From Blasia pusilla (lineage: Eukaryota; Marchantiophyta; Marchantiopsida; Blasiales), in NCBI GenBank assembly GCA_050084515.1, contig CM114273.1:8742001-8806000 (forward strand): 64,000 nucleotides of DNA. Direction: 5' to 3'. The notes beneath the pieces are model-generated. The model saw only the letters and a list, made by a program, of their open reading frames with translations, was not told where the DNA came from and searched no databases. Positions 11,526 through 24,039 of this stretch are shown in pieces (the first letter of the stretch is position 1; every line of letters begins with the position of its first letter). A program made the position numbers and the translations under genes.

Positions 11526-12820
11526 GCAATCAGAAATCTTGGATCTTAGATACGCTAGATTGGACGTCCCTTGGATCTACACCCCCCGCCGACAAGTGCT
11601 TACCAGCCAATGCAATCATACTCTAGTTACTAACCTTATGCTTTGAGCACCCCTAAGTCATATTCTTGGGTTCACCACAGTTGTCGCAAATCACTTTGGT
11701 ATTCCATGACTTTGGATGGTGCACTCCCTCCGGGTTCGTGTTGAGTTCAACTTGTTTAGCTGCCGGTTAAGGGACTCTCCTTGCTCGTGCTCACCCCCAC
11801 TCTAGGCCCTCTTGGATGCCCCCTTGTTTTTCAATAACTTCAAAAACCTTTTGCGCTTGAAGGGTCTTTGGACTTGGACCTCATTGTTCACTATCCGCTT
11901 CGCAAGCTCCAAAAGTTTCGCGCACCTCTTCGATAGCTCTGGCATCCGAAAGACGGCCTTTTCTATGCTAGGCTAAAGTCCACTAAATGAAGATCACCTT
12001 CTTTGCGAACTCATCCATCTTTGGAATCGAGTTCATTTTTGCAGTAAACTCCCGCACAAAAGCGCTAAGGGACCCACTCTGCCGCAACCGTACAAACTCT
12101 ACGCCATCACGGAACTCCTAGTACACCACAAGGAACTGGTCGCAAATCAACACCTTGAACTCCTCCCAACTCAGAGATGTTCCCACGACCTAGATGTTCT
12201 TTCCGATGAGTCGTTCATCACTAGAGTGTGTGGTCCTTTACGACCATAACCGCCTCGGTCCCCTTGTACTGTTTTTCTGCCCTTTGTGCCTCGAAGTAAA
12301 GTTCTAACTCCGTCAAGAACTGGTTCGCTTTCCAAGACCGCCCCATTCCCATGAATGACGTTGGAAAATTTGTCCTACAAATCTTTTTTTCCAGAGCTAG
12401 AAGCTATATCCAACTCCAACTCAACGATCCACTTACTCTATTGGGTCATCTGCTCAATCATCAACTTCATCAACTCCATCATCTGGACATAAAGTGTTGG
12501 GTCACTTGAGTTTGGAGTCGAGGGCCTCATTGAAGGATTTGCATCTGAGACATCCTCATGACTGAAGCTCGACTCTCGGGAGTTGGCGTCTCATCCTCTC
12601 GCTCTTGGTCCAACATTGCTTCATCTCTCGGATTTTGTTGCTTGACTCAGCGCTTTCTTGGTTCTTGGCCCTTGGTTTCCATTTTCAAGCGCTATCCTCT
12701 TCAGATCTTCTCTTTGTCTCTTGCATCCCTCCTCAAGCGTCTAGGTCTCACTATTACCTTGAGTTCTCCACAAGCGTCCAGTTTCTCCTATGATATTGAG
12801 TTCCTTCTCACCAAGGATTA
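11526..12820 (-). pseudogene. Ty3/gypsy gag remnant
   Basis: This degraded coding region lies between the primer-binding site and the protease. Reading from 12820 down, short pieces in shifting frames resemble gypsy Gag, including ELELYFEAQRAEKQYKG-like sequence near 12320-12260. A zinc-knuckle remnant with CDNCGEPKN lies near 11700-11660; its histidine position is Asn and a stop falls inside the knuckle. Many stops and frameshifts are present. The plus-strand frames at 12558-12821 are antisense shadows. Confidence 0.65.
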
Positions 12821-12832
12821 GCTCTAATACCA
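12821..12832 (-). other. primer-binding site of the Ty3/gypsy element
   Basis: On the minus strand this reads TGGTATTAGAGC, one change from TGGTATCAGAGC, the common plant LTR-element site complementary to the 3' end of initiator methionine tRNA. It lies two bases from the end of the LTR at 12835, as expected. Confidence 0.85.
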
Positions 12833-12834
12833 CG

Positions 12835-13852
12835 TGTTGTCCGCCTACTACTCTTGAATGTCAATCTTTAGTGTTACAAAAGCTTACATTCAGTAGGACA
12901 CACTCTCACTGCTCATCTATACCCAAACACACTCACGCTAGTCCGGTTTGGATTAATCGGCCTTCCAACCCATCGAGTTCTGAAATTGGAACCTCATCAA
13001 GCTTAACCTTCCCTAATCCCTAACTTCCTAACACGGGTAAGTCTTCTGAGACTTGGGACAAACTTTCTTGTTAGTCTAGGTGCCTAAAACGGCGTTCGCG
13101 CCCTTCGCAGTCCCAAATGTCCAATGGACCTCGCATGAGCCCCAAATCAAGACCCAATTAAATAAGTCATAGGTTGGAATCCAATAGGGACCTCCAAAAT
13201 CCATTTTATTGGACTTGGTTTGGATTTCAAATCCTAACGCCAAAATTCTTGATCCATTCCGTGCCCTTAGATCGCCTTACGGCATCCTAAAGAGGGATTC
13301 GAGTTCCAAGCACTCTTGGAGACCTTCCCCCTTACTAGTACTTTTGGGGATTCCCGCCCTCCCCTTGCCTTTGGGGAAGAGATACTTGGGGTACTTCTTT
13401 TTGGCCCTCAACAAGAGTCTCCGGCATAGTCATTTCTCACCAGTTTCTCAGCCTCTGCTTGTGCATTTGCTAAAATCTTTGGTGCGTTGGAAGTGGCTTT
13501 GCATAAGCTTTCCAACGTTACCTACTTGTCCCAAACCCATCTCGGGACTAAAATTTATGGTCAAAAATACAGCCCCAACCCCAAATGCTAGTTACGTTCC
13601 AAATCCGGTTCTCACCTCTTTTGCAACCAACCTTCCTAGACTCGACTCCTCTCAAGTCTTGGTTTACGTTTGGTCTAGGTTTCCTTGTCACGACCATAAG
13701 CGCATGGAACGTTCAACTTTGTTCGCATCTCATCTCTTGTATCTCTTGCGTCTCTTCCAAAAGACCACTCCAACACGCAAACCATCATAATATGATCCCG
13801 TTATAATTCGGATGTTCTACTTGGCGCTCGTTTGGTTATGAAGGTTGTAACA
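12835..13852 (-). repeat. 5' LTR of the Ty3/gypsy element, 1,018 bp
   Basis: On the minus strand it starts TGTTACAACCTTCATAACC at 13852 and ends GGACAACA at 12835, giving the TG...CA ends of an LTR directly beside the primer-binding site. No second copy is present in the window, so the partner LTR was lost or lies outside. The plus-strand frames inside it (13209-13806) are taken as chance. Confidence 0.75.
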
Positions 13853-15646
13853 CATGGGTGAGTACATCATAATATGAGCTAATATATATATTCTATATAA
13901 AATGATGACTTCTTCATTCTAGAGTGGGGACTGGCTATGGATATGCATTGGGGCCATTGATGTTGGTGCCCTTTGATGTATGGGTATATATTGTGTATCA
14001 TGGATTATTACCACATCCATTTAGGGTGATACTTGTGTTTAGCTAGGGCATTGCCAACAACGTCCCAAGTACAACAATCTATTGATGAGGAGAGAGATGA
14101 AACATCTTGGATGGTCTCAATTTAAATAGCTTTGCAAAATTCTACTACATTCAATTTTGGGAGTGCAAGGTTACCAACAAGTGGTCATGATTGTGTTCTA
14201 AATTAGATGGTTTGAGATGTGACCCATCCAAGGGAGTGACCAGAATGGTTAGGATGCAGAGATGGTCAATGTATATGACTATGACGTGGTTCAGCAGCGT
14301 CCATGGATGTACTTCCTTAAGACCATGGTTCCCTTACGCACATAAAATATCCTAAATGACGAGTTGTTGACTTGCACATGCGCGTCTAATGTTGGGAAAA
14401 TTACTTAGAACAATTATTCGTGTAGATCAATTATGTTAGGTATGTTCTCTCATCATTCTCATTTTATGTCATTTGAATACTAATAATCTTTGCTATTATT
14501 TTAGGAGTGTCTTCTAAGTTTGCATGCAATTCCGTCACAACGATTTGCCTTAGTCTATTTCAACTCTTTCTTGTCTTCCTTTCTCGTTCAACCGGCTTGG
14601 TTTTTCATCTCTCCTATTTTGTTTGAATGCAGATAATTTCATTTTTCCTACGCGTGTAGAAGGATCTGGGAAGGCATTTGAGACGCATGCCCAAATGAGG
14701 AAATAGGAGTTTTCCTGGGTACCACCACACAGAACACGGCGTCCAAAACAAGGCGCTAGGTGATAACCGTTTGGATGCTGCCAAGGATGTCAGTTGGAAC
14801 CAGTCTTCCAATTGCGACAATCTAGGGTAGGAACACACTTTCAATATCCACGATGGGAACAGAGACCTTTAGACTCTAAAGGCCTTACTTAAAGTTGATA
14901 CCCCAAGTTAAAGTCGGTACCCTAAACCCTAAAGGGGAGACTAAGACTAAATGCCCACATACACCTTACCTGCCTAGTATCTGAGATCCTTTCCAAACTT
15001 TCTCCACAAATAACCGTTCACACACGGCCTATGTATGACTGTCTCACACGCGGCCTGTGTATGGCTGTCAACTTTAAACTATGTTGCCGTGCTGAACTAT
15101 GAAGATTAAAAAATGTGGAGAGCTGCAATTCGACCATTATAAGAGATGAAACAAGAGCCCTGTTCAAGCAAGAGAAATATGCAGCGAATACGTGTACTGT
15201 GCTGCAGCATGCAGAACTTTAAGAATTACCATAGGGAAGGTAAAAGTAAAGATTATCTATGACACATTTATGGAATAAATGTGACCACATTTGGATCCCT
15301 CAATTTACAATGGTGATTATGCTCCTGAATTACAGAGAGAATACACTTTATAGGGACACTATAAATAACTTTCTTGCCGAAATAAATGTGAGACATGCCT
15401 CCAACATGAAAGGTCAAAGTAAGAAATGTTACCCACAACAATACTTATGCCATTGTCCCAACCAAAAACGTCAAGAAGATCCTCCTTCAAAATACTTTAT
15501 TGATTGCGGGGTTTGATCAAACAGTACTAGAGAAGACAGACGAGTATGTACACAAAAATTAACTTCCCGAAAGACTCATTGACCATCAGATCTACGTTCG
15601 AAAGAATCCATTATCCACAATTCTCACAGTGCATGCACCCTTGGCC
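13853..15646. other. intergenic, no gene recognised
   Basis: No convincing coding region was seen. A small two-copy direct repeat (CACACACGGCCTATGTATG-like, 26-bp unit) lies near 15012-15070. A minus-strand frame at 14844-14614 matches nothing I know. Confidence 0.5.
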
Positions 15647-16452
15647 CGTGAGAGTACCTGCTCCTTCTCGTGGCGCGACTTGACTGCAGCCTATTGATAA
15701 GAACATATGATAGACAACCGTATGGTCTTGTACAGTATATGTTCCATCCCGTGAAGTTATCATGCCAATGCACCGGGCCCATTCATGCTATTTCTAGATA
15801 CCACCGCCCTAACAGCATGATTTCATCCAGCGTTGAGGGATGGCCACAAGAATAGAGAATTGTTAAAGAAAATTCCATTCAATAACCACATGAGAATTGG
15901 TGTGACACTTAACTCGTGAGAGAACCTACTGGTTCACGTGGGGCCACTTACCTCTATGCTATTGATCAAAACTGATAACAGTGGATCGTATGATCTTATA
16001 CAGTATTCGTTCCATACCGTGACGTTCCCAAATCAATGCGCTGGGCCCATTCATGCTATTTCTAGAAACCACAGCCCTGGCTGCATGATTTCATCCAGCG
16101 TTGAGGGGCGACCACGAGATCAGAGTGATGTTAAAGAAAAACATTCCACAAAAATCACATCAGAAATGGCATAACCCTTAACTTGTGAGACTACCAGCTC
16201 CTTCACGTGGCGCGACTTAACTCCATATTATTAATCAGAGCAGATGTTAGAGCACCGTCTGATTTTTCACAGTATTTGTTCCATCTCGTGAAGTTCCCAA
16301 ATCAATGCACCCGGCCCATTCATGCTATTTCAAGAAACCACAACCCTAACTGCATGATCTAATCAAGCGTTGAGGGGTGACCAAAAAATCAGAATGACAT
16401 GTTAACAGAAAATTCCATTCGCGTTTCAGAAATGGTTTGACGATTACCACTC
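15647..16452. repeat. three tandem 268-bp units downstream of eS12
   Basis: Units start at about 15647, 15915 and 16184 (periods 268 and 269) and end near 16452. Each starts with a form of CGTGAGAGTACCTGCTCC. Each holds a better conserved core, CCCATTCATGCTATTTC followed by GCATGATTTCATCCAGCGTTGAGG (16084-16376 in the last two). Two units contain CACGTG near their starts. The array ends about 180 bp past the eS12 stop codon on that gene's 3' side. The short open frames in units 1 and 2 are similar to each other only because the DNA is. Tandem non-coding RNA genes are one possibility, not shown. Confidence 0.85.
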
Positions 16453-16634
16453 AATTGATGAATCTTGGAACCATCACGTGTAAAATATCGCAATGTGTTC
16501 CGCTCCTTATTGTGCACTGAGTACACTACATCTGCAATTCTGCGCACAAAGTAGGTGGGAATTGTCCTAAGAACATGCGAAGGAAGCTACAACTCTACAA
16601 CTAGAAGATAAGGCCGCAGCCACTGCATCTTCGC

Positions 16635-17502
16635 TCAGTGGCTTTTAACGTAATCTTGAATAACGTTCAGACCCTCGGTTTCTTCACCGTAGTCCTGCAG
16701 CATAGGAGAAGAACATAAGAACCAAGCTCCAACTAGCGTTCATAAAAGAAGCGTACAAAACCAGCAAAGGATTCAATAAACACCACGCAATGATTCAAAA
16801 CGAAAAATGAGACGTCAAACCAAACATACAGGTATCACAACCATAGATCCCACCTCATACGGTAGGGTCTATCCCATTGTAGAAAAGGGACATACCTTAA
16901 CAACTACACAAGAGCAACCAACCACCTTCCTTGCCTTGCCCTCCGAGTCAATCTTGCAAAGCTGTATGTCAAAACGCCCGATCAGAGCACAGTCGACATA
17001 AACGAATGAAGGCCAAGAGTGACCCGGGTAGGGAGGGTTGAAAGCCAACTGAGAAGGATTTGAACTTACCCCTGCCCATTCGCCCAATTTCTTAGCGCTG
17101 GGGACGGAGATTAAGTTGACGTTGTGCTCAGAGCACAGGGCCTGTACTAGCTTCGTGTAGTCAGGCTGGTTACAATCTTCAGCAAGGACACATAGCTGTG
17201 CGGCATGCTTCTCAATCGCCTTGGCAGACTCATGAAGTCCCCGGGCGAGTCCGTCATGAGCTAGTGACTTCTTCAGCACAAGTTGAAGACCAGTCAAGAT
17301 GTCCATCGGCTCCCCAAGAGTAGGGGCAGCCGCAGCTGGGGTCTCAGCCAAAACATCTCCGGGAATTTCCTCACTGCCCAAGCACCGCCATACAAAGAAA
17401 CATCAGTAATCAGATCCACCCATAAAACCCGTCCGGCGCATTCAAACGAACACAGGATGCAGAAACACAAAGCCAACTTTGAACTACGTACCCGTCGGCC
17501 AT
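16635..17502 (-). CDS. RPS12: cytosolic 40S ribosomal protein eS12 (RPS12)
   Basis: This encodes the small-subunit ribosomal protein eS12, an L7Ae-fold protein of the 40S beak region. Four coding exons are inferred: 17502-17492, 17373-17070, 16961-16896 and 16694-16635. They join in frame to 146 residues, close to the usual plant length of about 140-144. The first exon supplies only ATG and three further codons in part; its donor is GTACGT and the next acceptor is GGGCAG. Diagnostic stretches are [40 protein letters not shown] and [18 protein letters not shown], with the C-terminus [19 protein letters not shown]. The donor after GEWAG is GTAAGT, and the last acceptor is CTGCAG. A further leader intron (donor near 17764, acceptor near 17547) is plausible. 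No disruption is seen. Confidence 0.95.
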
Positions 17503-17877
17503 TTCGACTAGTCAAGCTGTCTAATTGGCGTCGTTCGGGCGTCGTTCTGCAACCGGAAATGAACGTGCACAAGAAAATGAGCTTTGACAGCTTATGCAAC
17601 ACTTTCAATTCTGCTAATTACGGAGGCCCTACTCCACGAAGACAAAATGCCATCAATCCAGACCAACACCTGAGAACCCAATGCAAATCGTAGATCTACA
17701 AAGGTCCCGCTTGTGATGCAGTCCGTGAAATCAGACGGGCGATCATACACTCAATTTGCGAAGTTACCTCACGGAATGCGAGGGCTGCGACTGGAGATCG
17801 AAGAGTCTGCCTGCTCACAAGCAATCCGAACGGCGGGAGAGGAAGAAAGGTCGGACATGTCGCAGCGCAAGGCTATC

Positions 17878-17893
17878 TAGGTTTAGGGTTCCG
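17878..17893 (-). promoter_or_regulatory. telo-box-like motif of the eS12 promoter
   Basis: The minus strand reads GGAACCCTAAACCTAG about 380 bp upstream of the eS12 start codon, near the presumed transcription start. AAACCCTAA-type telo boxes are a known feature of plant ribosomal-protein gene promoters. A second AACCCTAA core lies near 18133-18143. Confidence 0.55.
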
Positions 17894-18404
17894 AAATCCT
17901 CCCATTAGGGAGGGCCTCGTGCACTGGTGCGCCGCGCCTAGTCGCGCCCTAGGCGCGGCGCCCGCGACCTCTCGCAGCTTCGCCGGGAGAACGCGCCGGC
18001 GTTTCTGCCGGGAATCACACGAGGGGTTGTCAATGTATCGGTAGGTTTCGCCGGAGCTCTCTATCCGGGGATTCGCAGGTAGTTCTCGAGCTTTCCCGTC
18101 CATTTTGATTTCTTCCCGTGTCCCCCATTGGAATTAGGGTTATCGCGGGTGATATGCATCGATTGCACCGGATTTTCGCAGGTGACACGTTATGTGTTCG
18201 CTTCTGCAGGTGATAGAAACGTGCTTTCTTTTGGCTTCGATGGGCGTGGGTTCACTTGCCTTGCATGCACGGCAAGTCCAAAACTAACAATCAGCCAAGA
18301 GCCTATGAGAGACCGCGATTGTTGAGAGAACTTTGACATGTTCTTGAACTTCAGATTTTACTAGAGGAATCCACTTCAGAGTAAGATTCATTTGATTATG
18401 ATAC

Positions 18405-20300
18405 TTCCTCTCCCGAGTATGACGATAAGCTCAACGATCGTGACACCACTTCCTCATATTTCAGCTTAGACGAGGATGATCAATCTGACGCCAATGAAAA
18501 TATGTTGCAACTATACGAAATGGTGCAAGGAAGTAGATTTTTAGAGGATCAAAATTTGGTGCCTAAATCCAAAGATTTTGTGGATAACATCTTTCTTGTG
18601 TTACCCTCACATTCATTCAGGCAAGTAACTAGAATGCAACGCGAGACTTTCCAAGAATTGTTGAACCTCGTTGAAGACCATCCTATCTTCTACTCGAATT
18701 CTTTCAATACCCAAATCTCTGTAAAAGTCCAATTGGTTGTGGCCCTTGACACGTTAGGGCATAATGGAAACAATGCTTTCTTAGAGCCCATTCTATTCTT
18801 ATGGGACACATCCCATGGTTCAATTTGAACTACACTCGTAGAGTTGTCGTTGTTTTGGTTTATAGACTATCACAATAGTTGCAATGGCCCAACTCACAAT
18901 AACGCGAAAGTATCTCTTATGAATTTGGAAAACATGGATTCACATGATGTGTTCGACTGATTGATGGGACGTTATTCCCCCTCGATCAAAAACCACAAGA
19001 CTCTGGTGAGACATATTTTGATAGGAAATATAATTATTCTATCAATGCGCAAGTTGTCTTATGACGATCGAAGGAGGATCATTTTCCTCTTCATTGGTAT
19101 GTATGTTACTGATGCATTCATATTTTGCAACATGATTTCTCTTCTATTGTTTGGATGATCTGCTCAACCTGATCTGAAATTTGTGTTTGATCATGCAGAT
19201 TATCATGCGCATACACATCGCTACACAACATACATGGTTGTCACCGAACACACACACAAACACGCACGATCCCATACTAACTCATGGCATCCAAAAAACA
19301 AAACAAGAAGTACCAAAATATCTCCAATAAAATAAGATCCAATCTCTCTCACAACACTGTAGTTCTCACATGTATGCACTCTCACATATCTCTCTCAATG
19401 TCAAACCAAACCCACTCTCCTAATGAGAGGCTTGGGTTACACACACAAGGCAAGCAAGACCATAGCTCCGCCGCCTCATGCCAAGAGGTTCAACAAAGAG
19501 ATAATGAGCTCTCAAGCTCTCTTTCCTTGAGGTACAGCCCTCCCCTCTCCCAAATTCTCTCCATGGTAACCTATGCTCCCAAGTCACCTCCTTGGCTCTT
19601 GATTTGATGTAGGAGGTCAAGGGATACTTACCAAAAAAAAGAAAATTGATCATATACTCAAAATGGTGCTTACTTAAAATAGTAAGTTCCTCAATATGGT
19701 TCCAAATGAGCCGAAACGAAGGGGAAACCTGCTCTCTCAGGTTTCTCAGGGCCTCAACATGTCATCCTCGACCTAATGAGCGTGTCACCCACTACTCGGG
19801 AAGGCGCTCTACTAGATCTCACCGATCTATCCTAAAAGGCGTGACAAGGTATGTCTGGATCTTGCCATGATTTCACCAGTTTCAAGCGATCAGACTTGTG
19901 GAAAAACATGTTCAAGCTCAGTACATTCAATGAAGATCAGTTCCTGTTTGGGGATACTGAGTACTCTCCACTCCCACATTTGTTCCCCTCCTATCGCATA
20001 GCATCCATAAACTCCGACGTCCATGATTTCAACAAATGTGTTTTCCACACGAGAGTAGTGAATGAGCATTGTATATGTGTCTTGAAATCTCAATGGCATT
20101 CTCTTCAAGAAATACGGATTCAATTGAATAATCCACGATGCAATCGTAGATTGATGAAATGGATTACATATTGTGCAATGTTGCACAACTTTGTGATTAA
20201 TCGGAATGACCTTTGGACCATGTGTAATCATGAAATATAATTGGAAGGAGTCCCGGGTTTAGACAATTACCCATTGCGAGCACATGCAAGGATGAGAGAG
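18405..20300 (+). pseudogene. PIF/Harbinger transposase pseudogene (DDE_Tnp_4 type)
   Basis: An acidic N-terminal stretch (18405-18500) is followed by SFRQVTRMQRETFQELLNL and VKVQLVVALDTLG (18613-18760), the helix-turn-helix region of this family. The first catalytic Asp lies in RLIDGTLFPLDQKPQ (about 18955-19000). The sequence is then cut by a solo LTR (19100-19846) and resumes with GSCHDF (second Asp) and FGDTEYSPLPHL, then NEHCICVLKSQWHSLQEIR and CAMLHNFVI. Removing the insertion and one target duplication joins FIG to MSGSCHDF in frame. Several other stops are TAA where family members or context suggest Gln, plus a frameshift near 18780. No terminal inverted repeats were identified. Confidence 0.88.
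19100..19846 (-). mobile_element. solo LTR inserted in the Harbinger transposase
   Basis: On the plus strand it starts TGTATGTTACTG and ends GACGTGACA... wait-free reading GGCGTGACA, so it has TG...CA ends. It is flanked by TGGTA (19095-19099) and AGGTA (19847-19851), a 5-bp target duplication with one change. Its outer half matches the terminal repeats of copies A, B and C. Its inner half contains the 122-bp segment at 19207-19328 that is also found twice in copy C. No internal coding region remains, so it is a product of LTR-LTR recombination. Confidence 0.8.
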
Positions 20301-21829
20301 TTGGGCATTTAGAGGCGATTCAAAAATTCAACAGGCTTGTCTGACATTCAACCGGAAACCTGGGGGTTCCTTGCCCAAGACATCTCTATGCCTACTTCAA
20401 GAATTAACTAGTTGAATCCATCTGAGAGCAGAGGCCAAGTAGTAGTAGTCAAGATATTTCACTTCTGAGATAGTAGTCACATTAAGATTTGAGGGATGAT
20501 TCATGTGTTTTCCACCCTTCACATCTTAATATAGCAAGTATATGCTTGTTATCATTCTGATAGTGTCCACTTCTTACCATGTGTGACATTTAAACTGTCT
20601 TATCAGTCTTCTCTAAGTGAGGGTCCTCAGAGCCTCATGATTAAAAGGTGCTTAAATTCTTGTGAATCATTTCTAGCAACCATCAATGAAATGAGTAGGA
20701 TTGTATTGTGCATGTTCAGTTGGTTCAACTTGAACTCTATCAGGAGTTCACAAGTAGGAGTTGTGGGCTCATGATTTATCTTTCACATCATGTCGTTGGA
20801 GCCCATGTTTACAAGTTGTGTTCAACAACTATCTCTCCATCCTCTCAGTCAAATTATGGGTTGTTGGGCAATTTGTATTCCACAGCAAATCCATTCCATC
20901 ATATCAAAAGGATGTAGACGTGCAACACATGTTTGAAGCAAAGCATATATACTCAATCATCAAAAATCACTGCACATATATTTAAAAGGAGGCTTGAACA
21001 CACCTTGCTCCTCAACTAGAGTGATCACACAAATTTAGCACAAGTTTACTCAGCTGCCACACTCCCCTTATCGCCATTTCACACCTGTAGCCTTGAGAAA
21101 TGAGTTAAAATATAAATGAAGCAAAGCCCTATCTCTACTCTCTTGCACTTTCATATATTCCACTTACACATTGCACAAGAGATAAGTTGCATGTGTATGG
21201 TGCTTGGAAGAAAACAAAGACAGAGCTTAATGATTAACTACATCACAGTTTGGAGATAATTGAAGATTGGAGAAACCAACAGCAAGATTTCTTAAATCTT
21301 TAACCACCCCTTTAATGAGAATTCTATACTTAGAAACATAATCTATGAGTAGGCCATAAGATCTCTTCTTCTCATATTCATGTGATGCTATAAAGAGTCA
21401 TGGAGATATGTCATTGCCTGAACTTTAAATCCATAATGAATGTTCAAGGGGAATATGGGTAATCAAGAAAGCATAGTAGCTAGACCAACCTTTATTGTAC
21501 TTCCCTTTGGATAATAGATCACAAACTTGGGAGGCTTTTGTGCATATTTTTTATGTCACAGATGGAAATTTGATGTTGTAGAAATTTTTTTTATGATTGT
21601 TGGTTCAACTTCACAAGGAATATTGATCGTGTGAAGGACTGAGTCACCCGATTTTAGGAGGTCTATGAACCCTTTTATCCGAGGTTTGGACCTCTAAACC
21701 TCAGATGTACCTATCTCTGCTCTATTGGAGACTTTAGAGTCTTCTTAAGGTAGGCTCCTAGCATGCACTACTTTAGACTTTTTTCTTCAACATTGCATTT
21801 TGAAACATCTTGGTCAATTAGGGGGTTTT
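20301..21829. other. AT-rich intergenic, no gene recognised
   Basis: The first 120 bases may hold the last codons and 3' end of the Harbinger element. The rest shows no coding blocks or repeats that I recognise. Confidence 0.5.
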
Positions 21830-22337
21830 ATAATTAGGATCTGCATTCTTACAAATTCCTTTCCGTACTTGTAAGGATTCATGTGAACTAGTTTGAGTGT
21901 AATGCATAAACTCAAGGTATCATAAACTCTACCAATGTTTTATGCATTGGGCCTAACAATTCTTTATCACTGGTTTCACCTTATGATAAACTCAGTAACT
22001 CACGTTGAGTGCGTCAGGAAGCAGAAGCCCTAGGACGTTGTGTGATCTTCTAGTGTGGTGCTGATCCAAAAAGGAAAGCAAATGTTGATGCAAATAATTA
22101 GGATCTGTACTCTTACAAACCCCTTTTCGTATTTGTAAGATTCATGTGAATTAGTTTGAGTGTAATGCCTAAACTTTACCAATATTTTCTACATTGAGCC
22201 TACAAATTCTTTATCACTGGTTTCACCTTATAATAGACTCGGTAACTTATGTTGAGTGTGTCACGAAGCAAAATCCCTAAGACGATGTGTTCTCTTCTAG
22301 TGCGGTGTTGATCCAAAAAGGAAAGCAAATGTTGTTG
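21830..22337. repeat. tandem duplication of about 264 bp
   Basis: Copy 1 is 21830-22093 and copy 2 is 22094-22337. Both begin ATAATTAGGATCTG, contain TTCTTTATCACTGGTTTCACC and end GGAAAGCAAATGTTG. The second has an 18-20 bp internal deletion. The inner sequence does not look coding. Confidence 0.85.
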
Positions 22338-24039
22338 TGTTGGTATGTGCTTGTGCAGAGTTATTACAAAATTTACCCATGAACTGTATGGGTCCTCTGT
22401 ATTTTCGTGCAGACATGGAAATGTCAATTTTCCTTTATAAAATTCTAAGTAAGACTAGCTTGAGCTGAAGAATTAAAACAAGAACAAGAATTTGACTATG
22501 AAGAAGACCATGATTGTGGAATGAACGTGATTCAAATGTAAATATCATAGATATGGAGGATTTAAGATGCAAGATATGTCATCTATTACAATACTAGATT
22601 ATAATCTTGTATAGATATATTTCATCCTGTGCCATTCACTCTCTCAACAACTATTTGATTGCAAGATTAAGATAGACACTATATGATGAGTACAGTCTTA
22701 ACAAATCTCATAAGATGATATTGCCAAGATGGTAACACCAGAACCGTTCCAACATGTTCAGTTGCGTACATTCACTTCCGAAACTTGGTGATCCTAACTG
22801 TAAAATGTACAAGAAATCCCAATTACGTAGGGTACATAGTGTTGTAAAGATCTCCTTGGTTGTTACTTGGAAGTTCTTCACCAAAACATTGGATTGTCAA
22901 CACTAACACTATGTGAGAGTGTCTCCCTCATTCATATACATCCATCAATCTCTGAGACTATTAAACTAGGGTGCATGGTCTATGGTCATAAGTTAACAAC
23001 AAGCACTACTCCACAAGTCTCCTCTCATATGTTTTAGTATGCGTTGCTTCCTCTCACTACACCCATCCCAATCTCTAGCACGTTCTGCTATTCAAAAGGT
23101 TCTGTCAGGTTCAGCCATTCAAAATATAAAAGTTCTATGCATAATAGAAGAATTTTGTTACACCCGAATCCCATGTTTGTTACACTCGAAACCCATACTA
23201 GCTTGAGTTGAAGAATGGTAACTAGAACAAGAAATTTGGGTATAGATGATTTTGGTCACTTAAACTTGTTAGAACCACGTCCTCTAATCTGTGAAGAATA
23301 ATGGTATGACTGACATAGATTAACATGCGTGTGCAATTGGTAGAATATCTCATTTTATTTGCCTTTGTTGAACCAGAGGTCGCTTATTGTCTATGTTTGA
23401 GCCTTACATCCACTTCTATGATCCTACATGTGGTGTTTCAACTTATCACCTTATTGTGTTGGATTGCATCAGAGTATGGTGTTGTCATTTTGATGTTGAA
23501 TGTGAAGGAATATTTGGCTATAATCTTGATCCTATGGTATCCGAAAGATCAAAAGATGAATATTTTACTCTGACCATTGTAGAACATGAGCCTTTAATGT
23601 ATCAAAGCTCACTACCTAGAGCAAAAAGTATAAATCTATGTATGTACTAAAGATGCATACAAACTCAAGATTTTTCCTTGAAACAACAAGTTCTTAGATG
23701 AATGAGGACCATATCACAAGTGTAAATGGTAAATGGTAATTAGATCAAGCCCGTGGGATCCAAAGGGTGAAAAGGCTAAAAAACACTTTACAAGTAATAC
23801 ACCGACTAAAAAAAAAACCCTAAAGGCCTTCTCCTAGCGAATGCCTAAAGCTTTTGAGTGATGAATAATGATATCTCTAATATAACAACCTAAATCATCA
23901 GGCACAAGTTATAATAAAGAATATAAATCATCCACATCTATTTTATGAGCTAGTCTAATCTCTTTATACCTTGGACTTGAAACAAACATATGCTATTCAT
24001 CCTCAATACTTTTTTTCCGTCAGATAAGCTGTAAATTCG
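22338..24039. other. AT-rich intergenic, no gene recognised
   Basis: A plus-strand frame at 23387-23650 reads somewhat like protein, but no family was recognised and there is no start or splice support. Nothing else was supported. Confidence 0.45.

Noticed and set aside
13209-13806. 193-codon frame in the Ty3/gypsy LTR
   Set aside because: It lies inside the LTR on the opposite strand to the element and has no recognised domain.
15670-16174. Two similar small proteins in the 268-bp repeats
   Set aside because: Their similarity follows from the DNA repeat; the third unit does not keep the frame.
18128-18325. Small gene divergent from eS12
   Set aside because: It is a short frame with no motif and no clear start context, more likely leader or promoter sequence.
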